Source: JACMJL01 sp963791805
GTDB lineage: Bacteria > Bacillota > Clostridia > Clostridiales > Clostridiaceae
Length of the DNA stretch: 64,000 nt
Assembly (NCBI GenBank): GCA_963791805.1
Contig: CAWBTU010000006.1
Location: 1,240,001-1,304,000 of the forward strand
Reading direction: 5' to 3'
This document shows, piece by piece, positions 43,010 through 50,936 of the stretch. The position numbers and the translations under genes are program-made. How positions within the stretch are numbered: the first letter of the stretch is position 1; each line of letters begins with the position of its first letter. The notes under the pieces are model-generated. The model did not search any database. It was given only the letters and a program-made list of their open reading frames with translations, and was not told the DNA's origin.

Positions 43010-44209
43010 TTGGCAGTTTATTTTTATAGAGCTGAAAATATAGAAGGTATTGAACTAAAGGGTAAGATTGAATGTAAAGATGAAAAATCCTTATATTTAT
43101 TCCTCAGAAACAAAGGATATTATTTAATGAATTGGAAAAAAGAATATCCTATTAAATTAAATAAGGTATTTAACAAGATTTCAAAAAAGGAATTAGCAAT
43201 CCTTTGCAAGCAGTTATCTCTAGTAACAAGTTGTGGCATTAATATTACCGATGCACTTGAAATGTTAAGTAAACAAAGTGCAAACATAGTTTTAAGAGAT
43301 AGTTTGAAGCAAATTCGAAGGGAAGTAGAGACAGGTGAATCATTAGCTGATAGTTTTGAGATGTTTAATAAAAACTATCCCAGTATGATGATAAATATGA
43401 TAAGGATCGGTGAGGAGGGTGGAAATCTTGATGTAGTTTTAATCTCTCTTTCAAACTATTTTGAAAGAGAAGATAAAATGATAAAAAAAATTAAAGCAGC
43501 ATTAGCATATCCAACATTATTGTTTATTGTAACTTTATCAGTTTCAGCTTTTCTAATGCTAAAGATTGTACCTTCTTTTGCGTCAACACTAACTAGTATG
43601 GGGCAGAAGATACCTCCAATTACAATGGGGATTCTTAACATCAGTTTATTTTTAAAAGGAAATCTTTTAATTCTATTTCTTTTTCTTATTCTTTTTATTA
43701 TAGCAATAAGATATTTCTTTAAGTCAAAAAAGGGTAAAGAAGTTAAGGATAGGTTGTTATTAGAAACTCCAATCTTTAAAAAAATTTATAAAAAGTACAT
43801 TCAGGTAAGATTTATTAGATCAATGACCATTCTTTTAGACAGTGGCAACATAGTAATTAAATCTCTTCAATTAGCAAAACTATGCACTGAAAATAATATC
43901 ATAAAAGAGGAGATATCCAGTAGTATCGATGAAATGATGAAAGGAAAAAGTACATTAGAAGCTTTAAGAAAAGTAAGCATATTTGATTCTATGGTACTAT
44001 CTATGATTGCAGTAGGAGAGGAAACTGGTAATTTAGCAGAAATGTTTAAAAAATCTAGTGAAGTAGTAGATGAAGAATTTATGATTACACTTGATAAAGC
44101 AACTACTTTATTAGAACCGATTATGATTGTTTTTTTAGCTATAATAATCGGAGTAATTATATTATCCATCATGCTTCCAATATTCAATATTATGGATAGC
44201 ATGAAATAA
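43010..44209 (+). CDS. pilC: Type IV pilus/type II secretion inner-membrane platform protein (PilC/GspF)
   Basis: A 399-residue membrane protein. TTG 43010 follows CGGGGGT. It has the two GspF repeats: the first contains LCKQLSLVTSCGINITDALEML in part (KQLSLVTSCGI) and MIRIGEEGGNL, the second RFIRSMTILLDSGN and IAVGEETGNLAEMF, each followed by membrane segments (about 170-220 and 375-398). It is the platform that connects the ATPase to the pilin shaft. Lies between pilB and the pilin genes. Confidence 0.93.
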   Translation: MAVYFYRAENIEGIELKGKIECKDEKSLYLFLRNKGYYLMNWKKEYPIKLNKVFNKISKKELAILCKQLSLVTSCGINITDALEMLSKQSANIVLRDSLKQIRREVETGESLADSFEMFNKNYPSMMINMIRIGEEGGNLDVVLISLSNYFEREDKMIKKIKAALAYPTLLFIVTLSVSAFLMLKIVPSFASTLTSMGQKIPPITMGILNISLFLKGNLLILFLFLILFIIAIRYFFKSKKGKEVKDRLLLETPIFKKIYKKYIQVRFIRSMTILLDSGNIVIKSLQLAKLCTENNIIKEEISSSIDEMMKGKSTLEALRKVSIFDSMVLSMIAVGEETGNLAEMFKKSSEVVDEEFMITLDKATTLLEPIMIVFLAIIIGVIILSIMLPIFNIMDSMK

Positions 44210-44233
44210 TTAAAAGAAATAGGAGATGATAGA

Positions 44234-44641
44234 ATGATAAATAAAAAAACTAACAAAGGGTTCACTCTAATTGAACTTATTGTAGTGGTTTCAATAATTT
44301 TGATTCTTTCAGGGTTACTTGTACCTAAAGTATTAGGTTATCAAGATAAAGCAAGAAAAGCAAAGGTAGTAAACACAGGAAGACAGATATTTGATGCTTC
44401 CATGGAAAGTTATACTGAAGAAGAAGGACATTTTGATGTAGATAAACTTAAGAGTTCAATAGCTGCTGTAACTGATGCAGAAATTCCTACTACAGATGGG
44501 GTAACATTAGCAGAAGGTAGTGATCAAAGTGCAACAGTCAAATTTAAAAGTGATAAAAAAGATTATACTGAAACAATAGCAGCAAGCTCAAACCAGTTTA
44601 TCGTAAAAGAAGGAACAAATGAAATTTATAGAAATAAATAA
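44234..44641 (+). CDS. Major prepilin/pseudopilin (GspG/ComGC-like)
   Basis: A 135-residue protein with the class III signal NKKTNKG / FTLIELIVVVSIILILSGLL in two parts: cleavage after Gly by a prepilin peptidase, then Phe at +1 and Glu at +5, and a hydrophobic helix. The short basic leader and the order before further minor pilins suggest the main subunit. AGGAGATGAT precedes the ATG. Its end overlaps the next pilin gene by 23 bases. The peptidase must be encoded elsewhere. Confidence 0.92.
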   Translation: MINKKTNKGFTLIELIVVVSIILILSGLLVPKVLGYQDKARKAKVVNTGRQIFDASMESYTEEEGHFDVDKLKSSIAAVTDAEIPTTDGVTLAEGSDQSATVKFKSDKKDYTETIAASSNQFIVKEGTNEIYRNK

Positions 44642-45080
44642 GTCGAAAGGCTTTACGTTGATTGAAGTAATGTTAGTAGTTGGAATTATTTCGATTTTTA
44701 CTGGTGGTGTACTTCTAGAATCAAGAAAATCTATAGATTATTTAAACAGAGTTGAAGCTGAAAGCTGTAAGAATAACATCTTGGCTTTTATTAATAACGG
44801 GAAATTGTATTGCAGAAATAAAGCAGCAACTGGAGTTATAGTTTTTGACACTTCAAATAATCAAATAAGATTTCAAACTGGGGTAAAGTTAATTAGTAAA
44901 TTAACTTTACCTAAAGATTTTAAATTGAAAAATGTTGAAGTACATGATGGGGTAAATTCAATTAAAGTTGATAAATTTGGTTTTATTAGTGATGCATGCA
45001 CCATAAGCTTTACTGATAAATCAAATAAAAAATCAGATATTACAATATGTGTTGGGACTGGTTTTTGTGATATTAAATAG
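44619..45080 (+). CDS. Minor prepilin (GspH-like)
   Basis: A 153-residue protein. GAAGGA precedes ATG 44619, inside the end of the previous gene. The prepilin motif is SKG / FTLIEVMLVVGIISIFTGG with Glu at +5. The C-terminal part is beta-rich with KFGFISDACTISFTDKSNK, similar to GspH/FimT-type pseudopilins. Probably part of the pilus tip or initiation complex. Confidence 0.88.
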   Translation: MKFIEINKSKGFTLIEVMLVVGIISIFTGGVLLESRKSIDYLNRVEAESCKNNILAFINNGKLYCRNKAATGVIVFDTSNNQIRFQTGVKLISKLTLPKDFKLKNVEVHDGVNSIKVDKFGFISDACTISFTDKSNKKSDITICVGTGFCDIK

Positions 45081-45504
45081 AAAAAAAGGGTTTTCAATGA
45101 TAGAAGTTTTATGTTCTTTGATGATAATAAGTAGTATATTCTCGTATGTTTTTCATGTTGAGTTAAATTACATAAAAACAAGAAATTATTTAGAGGCCAG
45201 AGATCAAAAAACTAAAATTCTTGAAGCTTTGGTAGCAGAGCTAACTTACAATTGCTCCTATGAAGATATATTGAATTTATACGAAACCGGCAAGGTTTAT
45301 ATTTCAAAAGATAATTTAAATCTAGATAATTTTATGAGCTTAGATATTAAAACAGTTCTTACTAATGTTCATAAAAATGAAGAACCATATATTAGGCTAT
45401 CAATTATTAAAGATAAGGTTATAAAGGTAACAGCAAGTATATATTTTAAATTAATGAATAAAGAAGAAATGATTAAATGCGATTTTTACAAAGGAAATTA
45501 TTAA
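45067..45504 (+). CDS. Minor prepilin (GspI-like)
   Basis: About 145 residues. GTG 45067 gives a short leader (ILNRKKG) before FSMIEVLCSLMIISSIFSY, with Glu at +5; the longer frame to GTG 45049 would place extra hydrophobic residues before the leader. It overlaps the end of the previous gene, and no clear ribosome site is seen, so coupling is likely. Place in the row and the MIEVL form suggest GspI/PilV type. Start is uncertain. Confidence 0.8.
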   Translation: MILNRKKGFSMIEVLCSLMIISSIFSYVFHVELNYIKTRNYLEARDQKTKILEALVAELTYNCSYEDILNLYETGKVYISKDNLNLDNFMSLDIKTVLTNVHKNEEPYIRLSIIKDKVIKVTASIYFKLMNKEEMIKCDFYKGNY

Positions 45505-45956
45505 AAACTTCTAAAGGAATAATGTTATTGGACCTTATTATAAGCATGGGAATGGCAACAATAATTATTTCCATAGTAATTCCTATTTTTTTAAGATTTA
45601 ACTATTTATATAATAGAACAGTTGTAAACGATAGAAATTATTTTTACGCGCAAGAAGCCTTACTTTTTATTAAAGGTGAAATTTCTAAAAGTTCTTTAAA
45701 ATGCGAGGCGGAGAATAATAAAATTAAAATATCAAAATTAGATGGAACAAAACAATATATTTATTTTGTTAATACGGGAGCGGGTTTAGGAGATATAGTA
45801 GTTAACTATTATTCAAATGGATCATCTTCTACAGTTAATAATATTCTAAGAAATGTTAAGGAGTTTAAATTTATGCAGAAAAATAATGTTATATATATTT
45901 ATATTATTACAAGTGACGGGAAGAAGTTTGAGAGATGTTTAGCTCTAAACCCTTAA
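45477..45956 (+). CDS. Minor prepilin-like protein (GspJ/PilW-like, Asp at +5)
   Basis: A 159-residue protein starting MRFLQRKLLKTSKG, then IMLLDLIISMGMATIIISIV. The Gly cleavage point and hydrophobic helix are kept, but the +1 residue is Ile and +5 is Asp rather than Glu. The C-terminal half has VNTGAGLGDIVVNYY and a beta-rich end. It overlaps genes on both sides. Function as a minor pilin is inferred from context. Confidence 0.8.
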   Translation: MRFLQRKLLKTSKGIMLLDLIISMGMATIIISIVIPIFLRFNYLYNRTVVNDRNYFYAQEALLFIKGEISKSSLKCEAENNKIKISKLDGTKQYIYFVNTGAGLGDIVVNYYSNGSSSTVNNILRNVKEFKFMQKNNVIYIYIITSDGKKFERCLALNP

Positions 45957-46390
45957 GGAATAGAAAAGGATATATATTATTATATACAATGATAATTGCT
46001 TCATTGCTTATGGTATTAGTTATTCTTAGCACAAAAATAATTATTGATGAGAAGGAGAATACATCCTGTTTCGAAAAGTATACACTAAAAGAAAATACAA
46101 ACAAAAAATATAAAGAATATTGTTTTACTTATTTAAATGAATCCATTAACAATAATGTAATTCCACTAGGTAAAACTCAGGTGAAAAATTATTTTACTGA
46201 CTATGGAGATAAAGCAATAGTATCATTTGAAAAATCTTATATTAAATATAGTAAGGATAAAGATTGCTTTTGTTTAATGTATTACAATGATGAATCATCA
46301 ACAAGAGAAGATGATTATAAATATGACATTATTAACGGTAAAATCAAATATACTTTTTATAATACAATATACATAAATGGAAGGTTATAA
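45935..46390 (+). CDS. Minor prepilin-like protein (GspK/PilX-like, no Glu at +5)
   Basis: A 151-residue protein. Leader MFSSKPLRNRKG is followed by YILLYTMIIASLLMVLVIL, with Tyr instead of Glu at +5. Loss of Glu5 is known for GspK-type tip pilins. The rest is polar and rich in Lys, Asp and Tyr. It overlaps the previous gene by 22 bases. Assignment rests on place and the N-terminal helix. Confidence 0.75.
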   Translation: MFSSKPLRNRKGYILLYTMIIASLLMVLVILSTKIIIDEKENTSCFEKYTLKENTNKKYKEYCFTYLNESINNNVIPLGKTQVKNYFTDYGDKAIVSFEKSYIKYSKDKDCFCLMYYNDESSTREDDYKYDIINGKIKYTFYNTIYINGRL

Positions 46391-46391
46391 T

Positions 46392-47105
46392 ATGCTTTTT
46401 TCTGGAAACATGCTAGTTGAAATATTTTCTGATGGGATCAAAAAAGAAAAATATACTATGATAAGGAATAATAGAAAAGAAGGAGAGGAGTTGAATAAAA
46501 AGAATATATACATTCTTATTTATGATCAAGAAGTATATATAAAAAAATTTGATTTACCTAAAGCAAAAGGTGAAAAATTATATTCACTTGTCAAAAACGA
46601 ATTAGGCTTCTCTATTGGAAGTATTAATAATATTCTATTTGATTATAAAATTATCAAGAAAAAGAAAAATCATGTTGAAGTACTTGTTTTTTATATTAAT
46701 TCTCATAAGATTGAATACTTAAATCAGAATATTATAAATTCTAATATTAGGAGAGTAAGTCTTATTCAATTTGTAATTTACAATTACTATAAAAATATTA
46801 TAGAAGATGATAATTTTATTTTGATATTTTCTCATTTGCAATGTTTATATATTTTAGCAGTTAGTAAAGGAAATTTAGTTGCAAATATGATAATAAAAGA
46901 TTTTAAAGACGAAAGCGAAAATATTACTTCAAGTTTAGAAATATTCTTTAATAATTACCATGAGCAAACAGCAAATATAAAAAAAATATATATTTCTAAT
47001 CATTATGATACTGAAAGAAACTTATCAGAGTTCATAGAATGTTCTATAACTTATCTAGTAAACTATGATATGAATAAAGTTTTAAATAAATTTTTAAAAA
47101 TCTGA
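46392..47105 (+). CDS. PilM/GspL-like actin-fold protein of the pilus operon (diverged)
   Basis: A 237-residue soluble protein. ATG 46392 follows GGAAGG; the frame to 46377 overlaps that site. The pattern of IYILIYDQEVYIKKFDLP and later FILIFSHLQCLYILAVSKG suggests a reduced PilM-type (FtsA/actin-like) domain, but clear ATP-binding motifs are not seen. It comes directly before PilN- and PilO-like genes, the usual order pilM-N-O, which is the main support. Shorter than typical PilM (about 350). Confidence 0.65.
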   Translation: MLFSGNMLVEIFSDGIKKEKYTMIRNNRKEGEELNKKNIYILIYDQEVYIKKFDLPKAKGEKLYSLVKNELGFSIGSINNILFDYKIIKKKKNHVEVLVFYINSHKIEYLNQNIINSNIRRVSLIQFVIYNYYKNIIEDDNFILIFSHLQCLYILAVSKGNLVANMIIKDFKDESENITSSLEIFFNNYHEQTANIKKIYISNHYDTERNLSEFIECSITYLVNYDMNKVLNKFLKI

Positions 47106-47145
47106 TAGTTCAACAAGTTAAAGATTACTTTTAGGAGAATAAAGC

Positions 47146-47592
47146 ATGAATAAAGTGAATTTTCTACCTATTGAAATAAAAGAAACAGGTTTTCGTCGAA
47201 GAAAAATTTTATTTAATGTAATGTTGTTTTTACTAGTAATGATTAATCTTATACTACTTAGTCATGTCTTTTATGAAATTGAAAAAATAAAAAAAGATAC
47301 AAGAAAGGTTAGTATTTATAAGGATAAAATCATTAAAGTTAATACAGTTATACCTGAAAACAATGCTCTGGTTTTTTTTCAACATAGCATAAATAATAAC
47401 TTTAATTATGATGCAGTAAATATAAATAAAAACAAGATAACTATAAAGTTCAATTTAAAAGATAAAAATGAATTTATAGATTATGTTAATAAGATTGAAA
47501 AAAATAAAGAATGTAAAATTGAATATTTAGTTGCTCCCTATCACGAAAATGAAAATTATAAATTTGATGTATGTCTAGAGGTTTTAAAATGA
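47146..47592 (+). CDS. PilN-like bitopic membrane protein
   Basis: A 148-residue protein that starts MNKVNFLPIEIKE. The NFLP motif near the start is the PilM-binding signature of PilN. One membrane segment follows (about 26-42, LFNVMLFLLVMINLILL), then a ferredoxin-like outer domain (KITIKFNLKDKNEFIDYVNKI). It links the cytosolic ring to the alignment complex. AGGAGAA precedes the start. Overlaps the pilO-like gene by ATGA. Confidence 0.82.
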   Translation: MNKVNFLPIEIKETGFRRRKILFNVMLFLLVMINLILLSHVFYEIEKIKKDTRKVSIYKDKIIKVNTVIPENNALVFFQHSINNNFNYDAVNINKNKITIKFNLKDKNEFIDYVNKIEKNKECKIEYLVAPYHENENYKFDVCLEVLK

Positions 47593-48011
47593 AAAATAAA
47601 AATTTAAAAAAAATACTGATGATTTTTTCTGTTTGTATGTTCTTCTTACTTGTATTTTATAATATTAAATTTGTAGAAAAAGAAAAGGATCAGGAAAAAG
47701 ACATATCAAATAACAGCAAAAAGAAAATTGTGACTAATTATCGAAGGAATTATGATTATAGTGATATGTTAGCTACTTTGGACAAATGTGGTAATAAATT
47801 TATATTGACTAAAATTAACAAAACTGAAACTAGCAATAATAAAATTAATGTTGAAATAACATATGAAGGAGAAGTTGAAGGATTTATAAATAGTGTAAAT
47901 CAACTAAAAAGCCAAGAGATTGTGGATAGCATAAATGAGATAAACATACTTAGAGAAGATGAAGGTAAATGTACAGCGGAGGTCAAGATGAATTTTTATA
48001 AAGTAAAATAG
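47589..48011 (+). CDS. PilO/GspM-like bitopic membrane protein
   Basis: A 140-residue protein. ATG 47589 overlaps the previous stop and is preceded by AGAGG. A basic start, one membrane segment (about 8-25, KILMIFSVCMFFLLVFY) and a small outer domain with INVEITYEGEVEGFINSVNQL fit PilO. It probably pairs with the PilN-like protein. Last gene of the pilus operon. No terminator was found before efp. Confidence 0.75.
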   Translation: MKNKNLKKILMIFSVCMFFLLVFYNIKFVEKEKDQEKDISNNSKKKIVTNYRRNYDYSDMLATLDKCGNKFILTKINKTETSNNKINVEITYEGEVEGFINSVNQLKSQEIVDSINEINILREDEGKCTAEVKMNFYKVK

Positions 48012-48115
48012 ATTGAAAATATCTAAAAGGTTTGATAAAATATCATTGTTCGGTCTAAAGGACACTATTTAGGGTAACAGATTATTGTGGAGGGTTTAAT
48101 AACTTTGTAATATGT

Positions 48116-48145
48116 TTGCATTAATTTACCTAAGTAGGTTATAAT
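48116..48145 (+). promoter_or_regulatory. Possible promoter of efp
   Basis: TTGCAT, an 18-bp spacer and TATAAT lie about 35 bases before the efp start. The -10 is perfect, the -35 weak. Confidence 0.5.
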
Positions 48146-48179
48146 ATTAATGAATTAATGATTTTTGGAGGGATACTCA

Positions 48180-48737
48180 ATGATTTCAGCAGGAGATATA
48201 AGAAAAGGAACAACATTTGAACTTGATGGACAAGTCTTTACAGTAATTGAATTTTTACATGTAAAACCAGGTAAAGGTGCAGCATTCGTAAGGACAAAGT
48301 TAAGAAATGTAATTTCAGGTGGTGTTACTGAGACAACTTTTAATCCGACAGCTAAACTTATAGAAGCAGTTATAGAAAGAAAAGAAATGCAATATTTATA
48401 TTCAGATGGAGCACTTTATTATTTTATGGATCAAGAAACCTTTGAACAAATTCCACTAGGTTTTGATCAAGTTGAAAATGCTATTAAATATTTAAAAGAA
48501 AATATGTTTGCAGTTATTAAATTTTTCAAAGGAAGTGCTTTTTCAGTAGAAGCGCCAAACTTCGTAGAACTATTGATAACAGCTTGTGAACCTGGTGCTA
48601 AAGGAAATACATCTAGTAATGTTTTAAAGCCAGCAACAGTTGAAACAGGAGCAGTAATTTCAGTTCCGCTTTTTGTAAACGAAGGTGATACTATTAGGAT
48701 TGATACAAGAACTGGGGATTACATGGAACGAATTTAA
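48180..48737 (+). CDS. efp: Translation elongation factor P
   Basis: A 185-residue protein with three beta-barrel domains. ATG 48180 follows TTTGGAGGGA; the TTG at 48165 lies within that site. MISAGDIRKGTTFELDGQ opens domain I. The tip loop reads KPGKGAAF, with Lys where the post-translational modification is found in many species. The C-terminus has GDYMERI. EF-P relieves ribosome stalling at proline runs. It sits before spoIIIA, as in other Firmicutes. Confidence 0.97.
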   Translation: MISAGDIRKGTTFELDGQVFTVIEFLHVKPGKGAAFVRTKLRNVISGGVTETTFNPTAKLIEAVIERKEMQYLYSDGALYYFMDQETFEQIPLGFDQVENAIKYLKENMFAVIKFFKGSAFSVEAPNFVELLITACEPGAKGNTSSNVLKPATVETGAVISVPLFVNEGDTIRIDTRTGDYMERI

Positions 48738-48767
48738 TATATAAGATAAATATAATATTTGCATATC

Positions 48768-48799
48768 AAATAACCGTAATTTTTGCGGTTATTTTTTTT
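48768..48799 (+). terminator. Terminator of efp
   Basis: AAATAACCG pairs with CGGTTATTT, with a TAA/TTG extension inside, followed by T tract. Confidence 0.9.
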
Positions 48800-48857
48800 A
48801 TTGGAATAATTTAATGTGTTTTGAAATAGTAATTAATGAAGAGGAGGGATTAGTAAA

Positions 48858-49775
48858 ATGAAAACTAAAGAAATTATGGACATATTACCTCTTAAAATCA
48901 AAGATGAAATGGCCACTATTAAGGAGATGGACAAGCTACAAGAAGTTAGGATAAAAGTAAACAAGCCATTAATATTTCAAGTTGGTAGTGAAGAGGTAAT
49001 AAAAAATTATAACCCAACCAATGAAGATTTAAAGTTTATTTTACAAAAGATTAGCAATTATTCCATTTATGCTTTTGAGGAAGAAATAAAACAAGGATAC
49101 ATAACCATAAAAGGAGGTCATAGGGTTGGACTATGTGGAAACTGTGTTGTTCAAAATGAAACTATTAAGACTATAAAGGATGTGGCATCACTAAATATCA
49201 GAGTTTGTAGAGAGATTATAGACTGCTCACTTAAAATGCTTCCATTTATCATTGAAAGCGGTAATATAAAAAACACTATAATAATTTCTCCACCACAATG
49301 TGGCAAAACAACATTACTTAGGGATATGGTGAAAAATATATCTGACGGCATGGACAAGTATAAGTTTCATGGTAAAAAAGTATGTGTAATTGATGAAAGA
49401 AGTGAAATAGGAGGATGCTTTAGTGGTGTACCTCAAATGAATATTGGATTCAGAACTGATATATTAGACAATTGTCCCAAATCTCAAGGCATAATGCTTG
49501 CTATAAGGAGTATGTCACCTGATGTAATTGTATGTGACGAAATAGGAACTAAGAAAGATATGGAAAGCTTACTAATGGCTTTAAATTGTGGAGTTAGCAT
49601 TTTAACAACTATTCATGGAAATAGTGTTAATGATCTTTACGATAGGGCTGTGTTTAGTGAAATTATAGAAAATAGAGTTTTCAACAGAGCCATAGTTCTA
49701 AGCGGTGTTCATGGCGTTGGAACAATAGAGGATGTATACGATTTTGATAAAAAAGAAAGTCTTTGGAGGAGATGA
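48858..49775 (+). CDS. spoIIIAA: Stage III sporulation protein AA (ATPase)
   Basis: A 305-residue ATPase related to secretion ATPases. Walker A reads SPPQCGKTTLLRD near residue 142, Walker B region SPDVIVCDEIG and the pattern ILTTIHGNS follow. The N-terminal part has EVRIKVNKPLIFQVG. It powers or regulates the SpoIIIA-SpoIIQ channel between mother cell and forespore. GAGGAGGGA precedes the ATG. First gene of the eight-gene operon; the next start (49777) lies 1 base after its stop. Confidence 0.96.
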   Translation: MKTKEIMDILPLKIKDEMATIKEMDKLQEVRIKVNKPLIFQVGSEEVIKNYNPTNEDLKFILQKISNYSIYAFEEEIKQGYITIKGGHRVGLCGNCVVQNETIKTIKDVASLNIRVCREIIDCSLKMLPFIIESGNIKNTIIISPPQCGKTTLLRDMVKNISDGMDKYKFHGKKVCVIDERSEIGGCFSGVPQMNIGFRTDILDNCPKSQGIMLAIRSMSPDVIVCDEIGTKKDMESLLMALNCGVSILTTIHGNSVNDLYDRAVFSEIIENRVFNRAIVLSGVHGVGTIEDVYDFDKKESLWRR

Positions 49776-49776
49776 T

Positions 49777-50301
49777 ATGCTAGCTTTAAAACTAGTTGGA
49801 TGTGTTTTAATTCTTTCAGCATCTACTATATCTGGATTTTTGTATGCGGATAGCTTTAAAAAAAGAGTAGACCAGCTTAATGAAATGCAAAGATGTTTAT
49901 ACCAGCTTCAAAATGAGATATTGTTCACCTACACCCCTTTAACTGAAGCATTTTTTAATGTTTCAAACAAAAGTAAAGGTCCCATAAAAAATGTTTTTGA
50001 AAATGCTTCAGATTTACTAATATCTAATAAAGCTGATAGTGTGTATGATGCTATAAGTCATTCTTTAGAAAGTAGTAAGGAAGAATTAAATTTAAAAAAA
50101 GAAGATGCTGATATCTTATTAGATCTTAGTAAATCTCTTGGAGAATCGGATGTTTCTGGCCAAAAGAGCGTATTTAATTTGACTATTGAAAATATAAAAA
50201 AGCAAATAAATATTGCGGAAGATAGTATGAGGAAAAATATAAAATTATATAGATACCTTGGGTTTACAATAGGAGCTATGCTAGTGATTATGGTAGTTTA
50301 G
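49777..50301 (+). CDS. spoIIIAB: Stage III sporulation protein AB
   Basis: A 174-residue membrane protein. ATG 49777 follows GGAGGAGATG. An N-terminal membrane segment (LVGCVLILSASTISGFLYA) is followed by a helical cytosolic domain with LYQLQNEILFTYTPLTEAF, and a C-terminal membrane segment (LGFTIGAMLVIMVV). The shape recalls a reduced GspF platform protein, matching the secretion-like nature of the channel. Confidence 0.93.
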   Translation: MLALKLVGCVLILSASTISGFLYADSFKKRVDQLNEMQRCLYQLQNEILFTYTPLTEAFFNVSNKSKGPIKNVFENASDLLISNKADSVYDAISHSLESSKEELNLKKEDADILLDLSKSLGESDVSGQKSVFNLTIENIKKQINIAEDSMRKNIKLYRYLGFTIGAMLVIMVV

Positions 50302-50314
50302 GGGGGTGAATCAT

Positions 50315-50521
50315 GTGTATGGAACACTTGATGTGGGGCTTTTATTTAAGATAGCTGGTGTAGGAATACTACTAATTATAATAGATAAAATTTTGAAGAG
50401 TAGTGGTAAGGATGATATTGCTGTAATTACCAATATGGCTGGTATTGTGATAATTTTAATGATGGTTATTAATCTAATTAGTAAATTGTTTACAGCAGTA
50501 AAAACTATGTTTCAGCTTTAG
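50315..50521 (+). CDS. spoIIIAC: Stage III sporulation protein AC
   Basis: A 68-residue protein with two membrane segments. GTG 50315 is preferred because TTAGGGGGG lies about 9 bases before; GTG 50306 overlaps that site. DVGLLFKIAGVGILLIIIDKILK aligns with the family start, in part FKIAGVGI. It is a mother-cell membrane part of the feeding-tube channel. Confidence 0.9.
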   Translation: MYGTLDVGLLFKIAGVGILLIIIDKILKSSGKDDIAVITNMAGIVIILMMVINLISKLFTAVKTMFQL

Positions 50522-50529
50522 GAGGGTAT

Positions 50530-50913
50530 ATGGAGATTGTAAAGGTAGTAGCATTTGCCTTTATAGCATTATTTATAGTTTTAATCTTTAAGGATAAAAG
50601 ACAGGATATCGCTGTACAAGTTAGCATTGTAGTAGGCATTTTAATATTCTTGTATATGTTTTCAAAGCTTACAGTTGTGCTTAGTCTGCTTGAACAACTA
50701 TCTTTAAAGGCAAATATTGATTTTATATATATAAAAATTGTTTTTAAAATACTGGGAATTGCATATTTAGCTTCCTTCTGTAGTGAAATATGTAGAGATG
50801 CTGGTGAAGGAAATATAGGATCCAAAGTAGAGTTTTCAGGAAAAATTCTTATTCTTGTTCTTGCTATGCCAATATTAATGGCAGTTTTACAATCAATTTT
50901 AAAAATTATGTAG
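50530..50913 (+). CDS. spoIIIAD: Stage III sporulation protein AD
   Basis: A 127-residue membrane protein with about four membrane segments and no signal peptide. GIAYLASFCSEICRDAGEGNIGSKVEF contains the conserved SEICRDAGE block of SpoIIIAD. AGGAGGGT precedes the ATG. It resembles a duplicated SpoIIIAC in topology. Confidence 0.93.
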   Translation: MEIVKVVAFAFIALFIVLIFKDKRQDIAVQVSIVVGILIFLYMFSKLTVVLSLLEQLSLKANIDFIYIKIVFKILGIAYLASFCSEICRDAGEGNIGSKVEFSGKILILVLAMPILMAVLQSILKIM

Positions 50914-50936
50914 TCCAAAGGATTAAGAGGTAGGTT

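Noticed and set aside
50505..50918. A 137-codon open frame opposite spoIIIAD
   Set aside because: It mirrors a conserved sporulation gene on the other strand; the AT-rich code produces such frames often.
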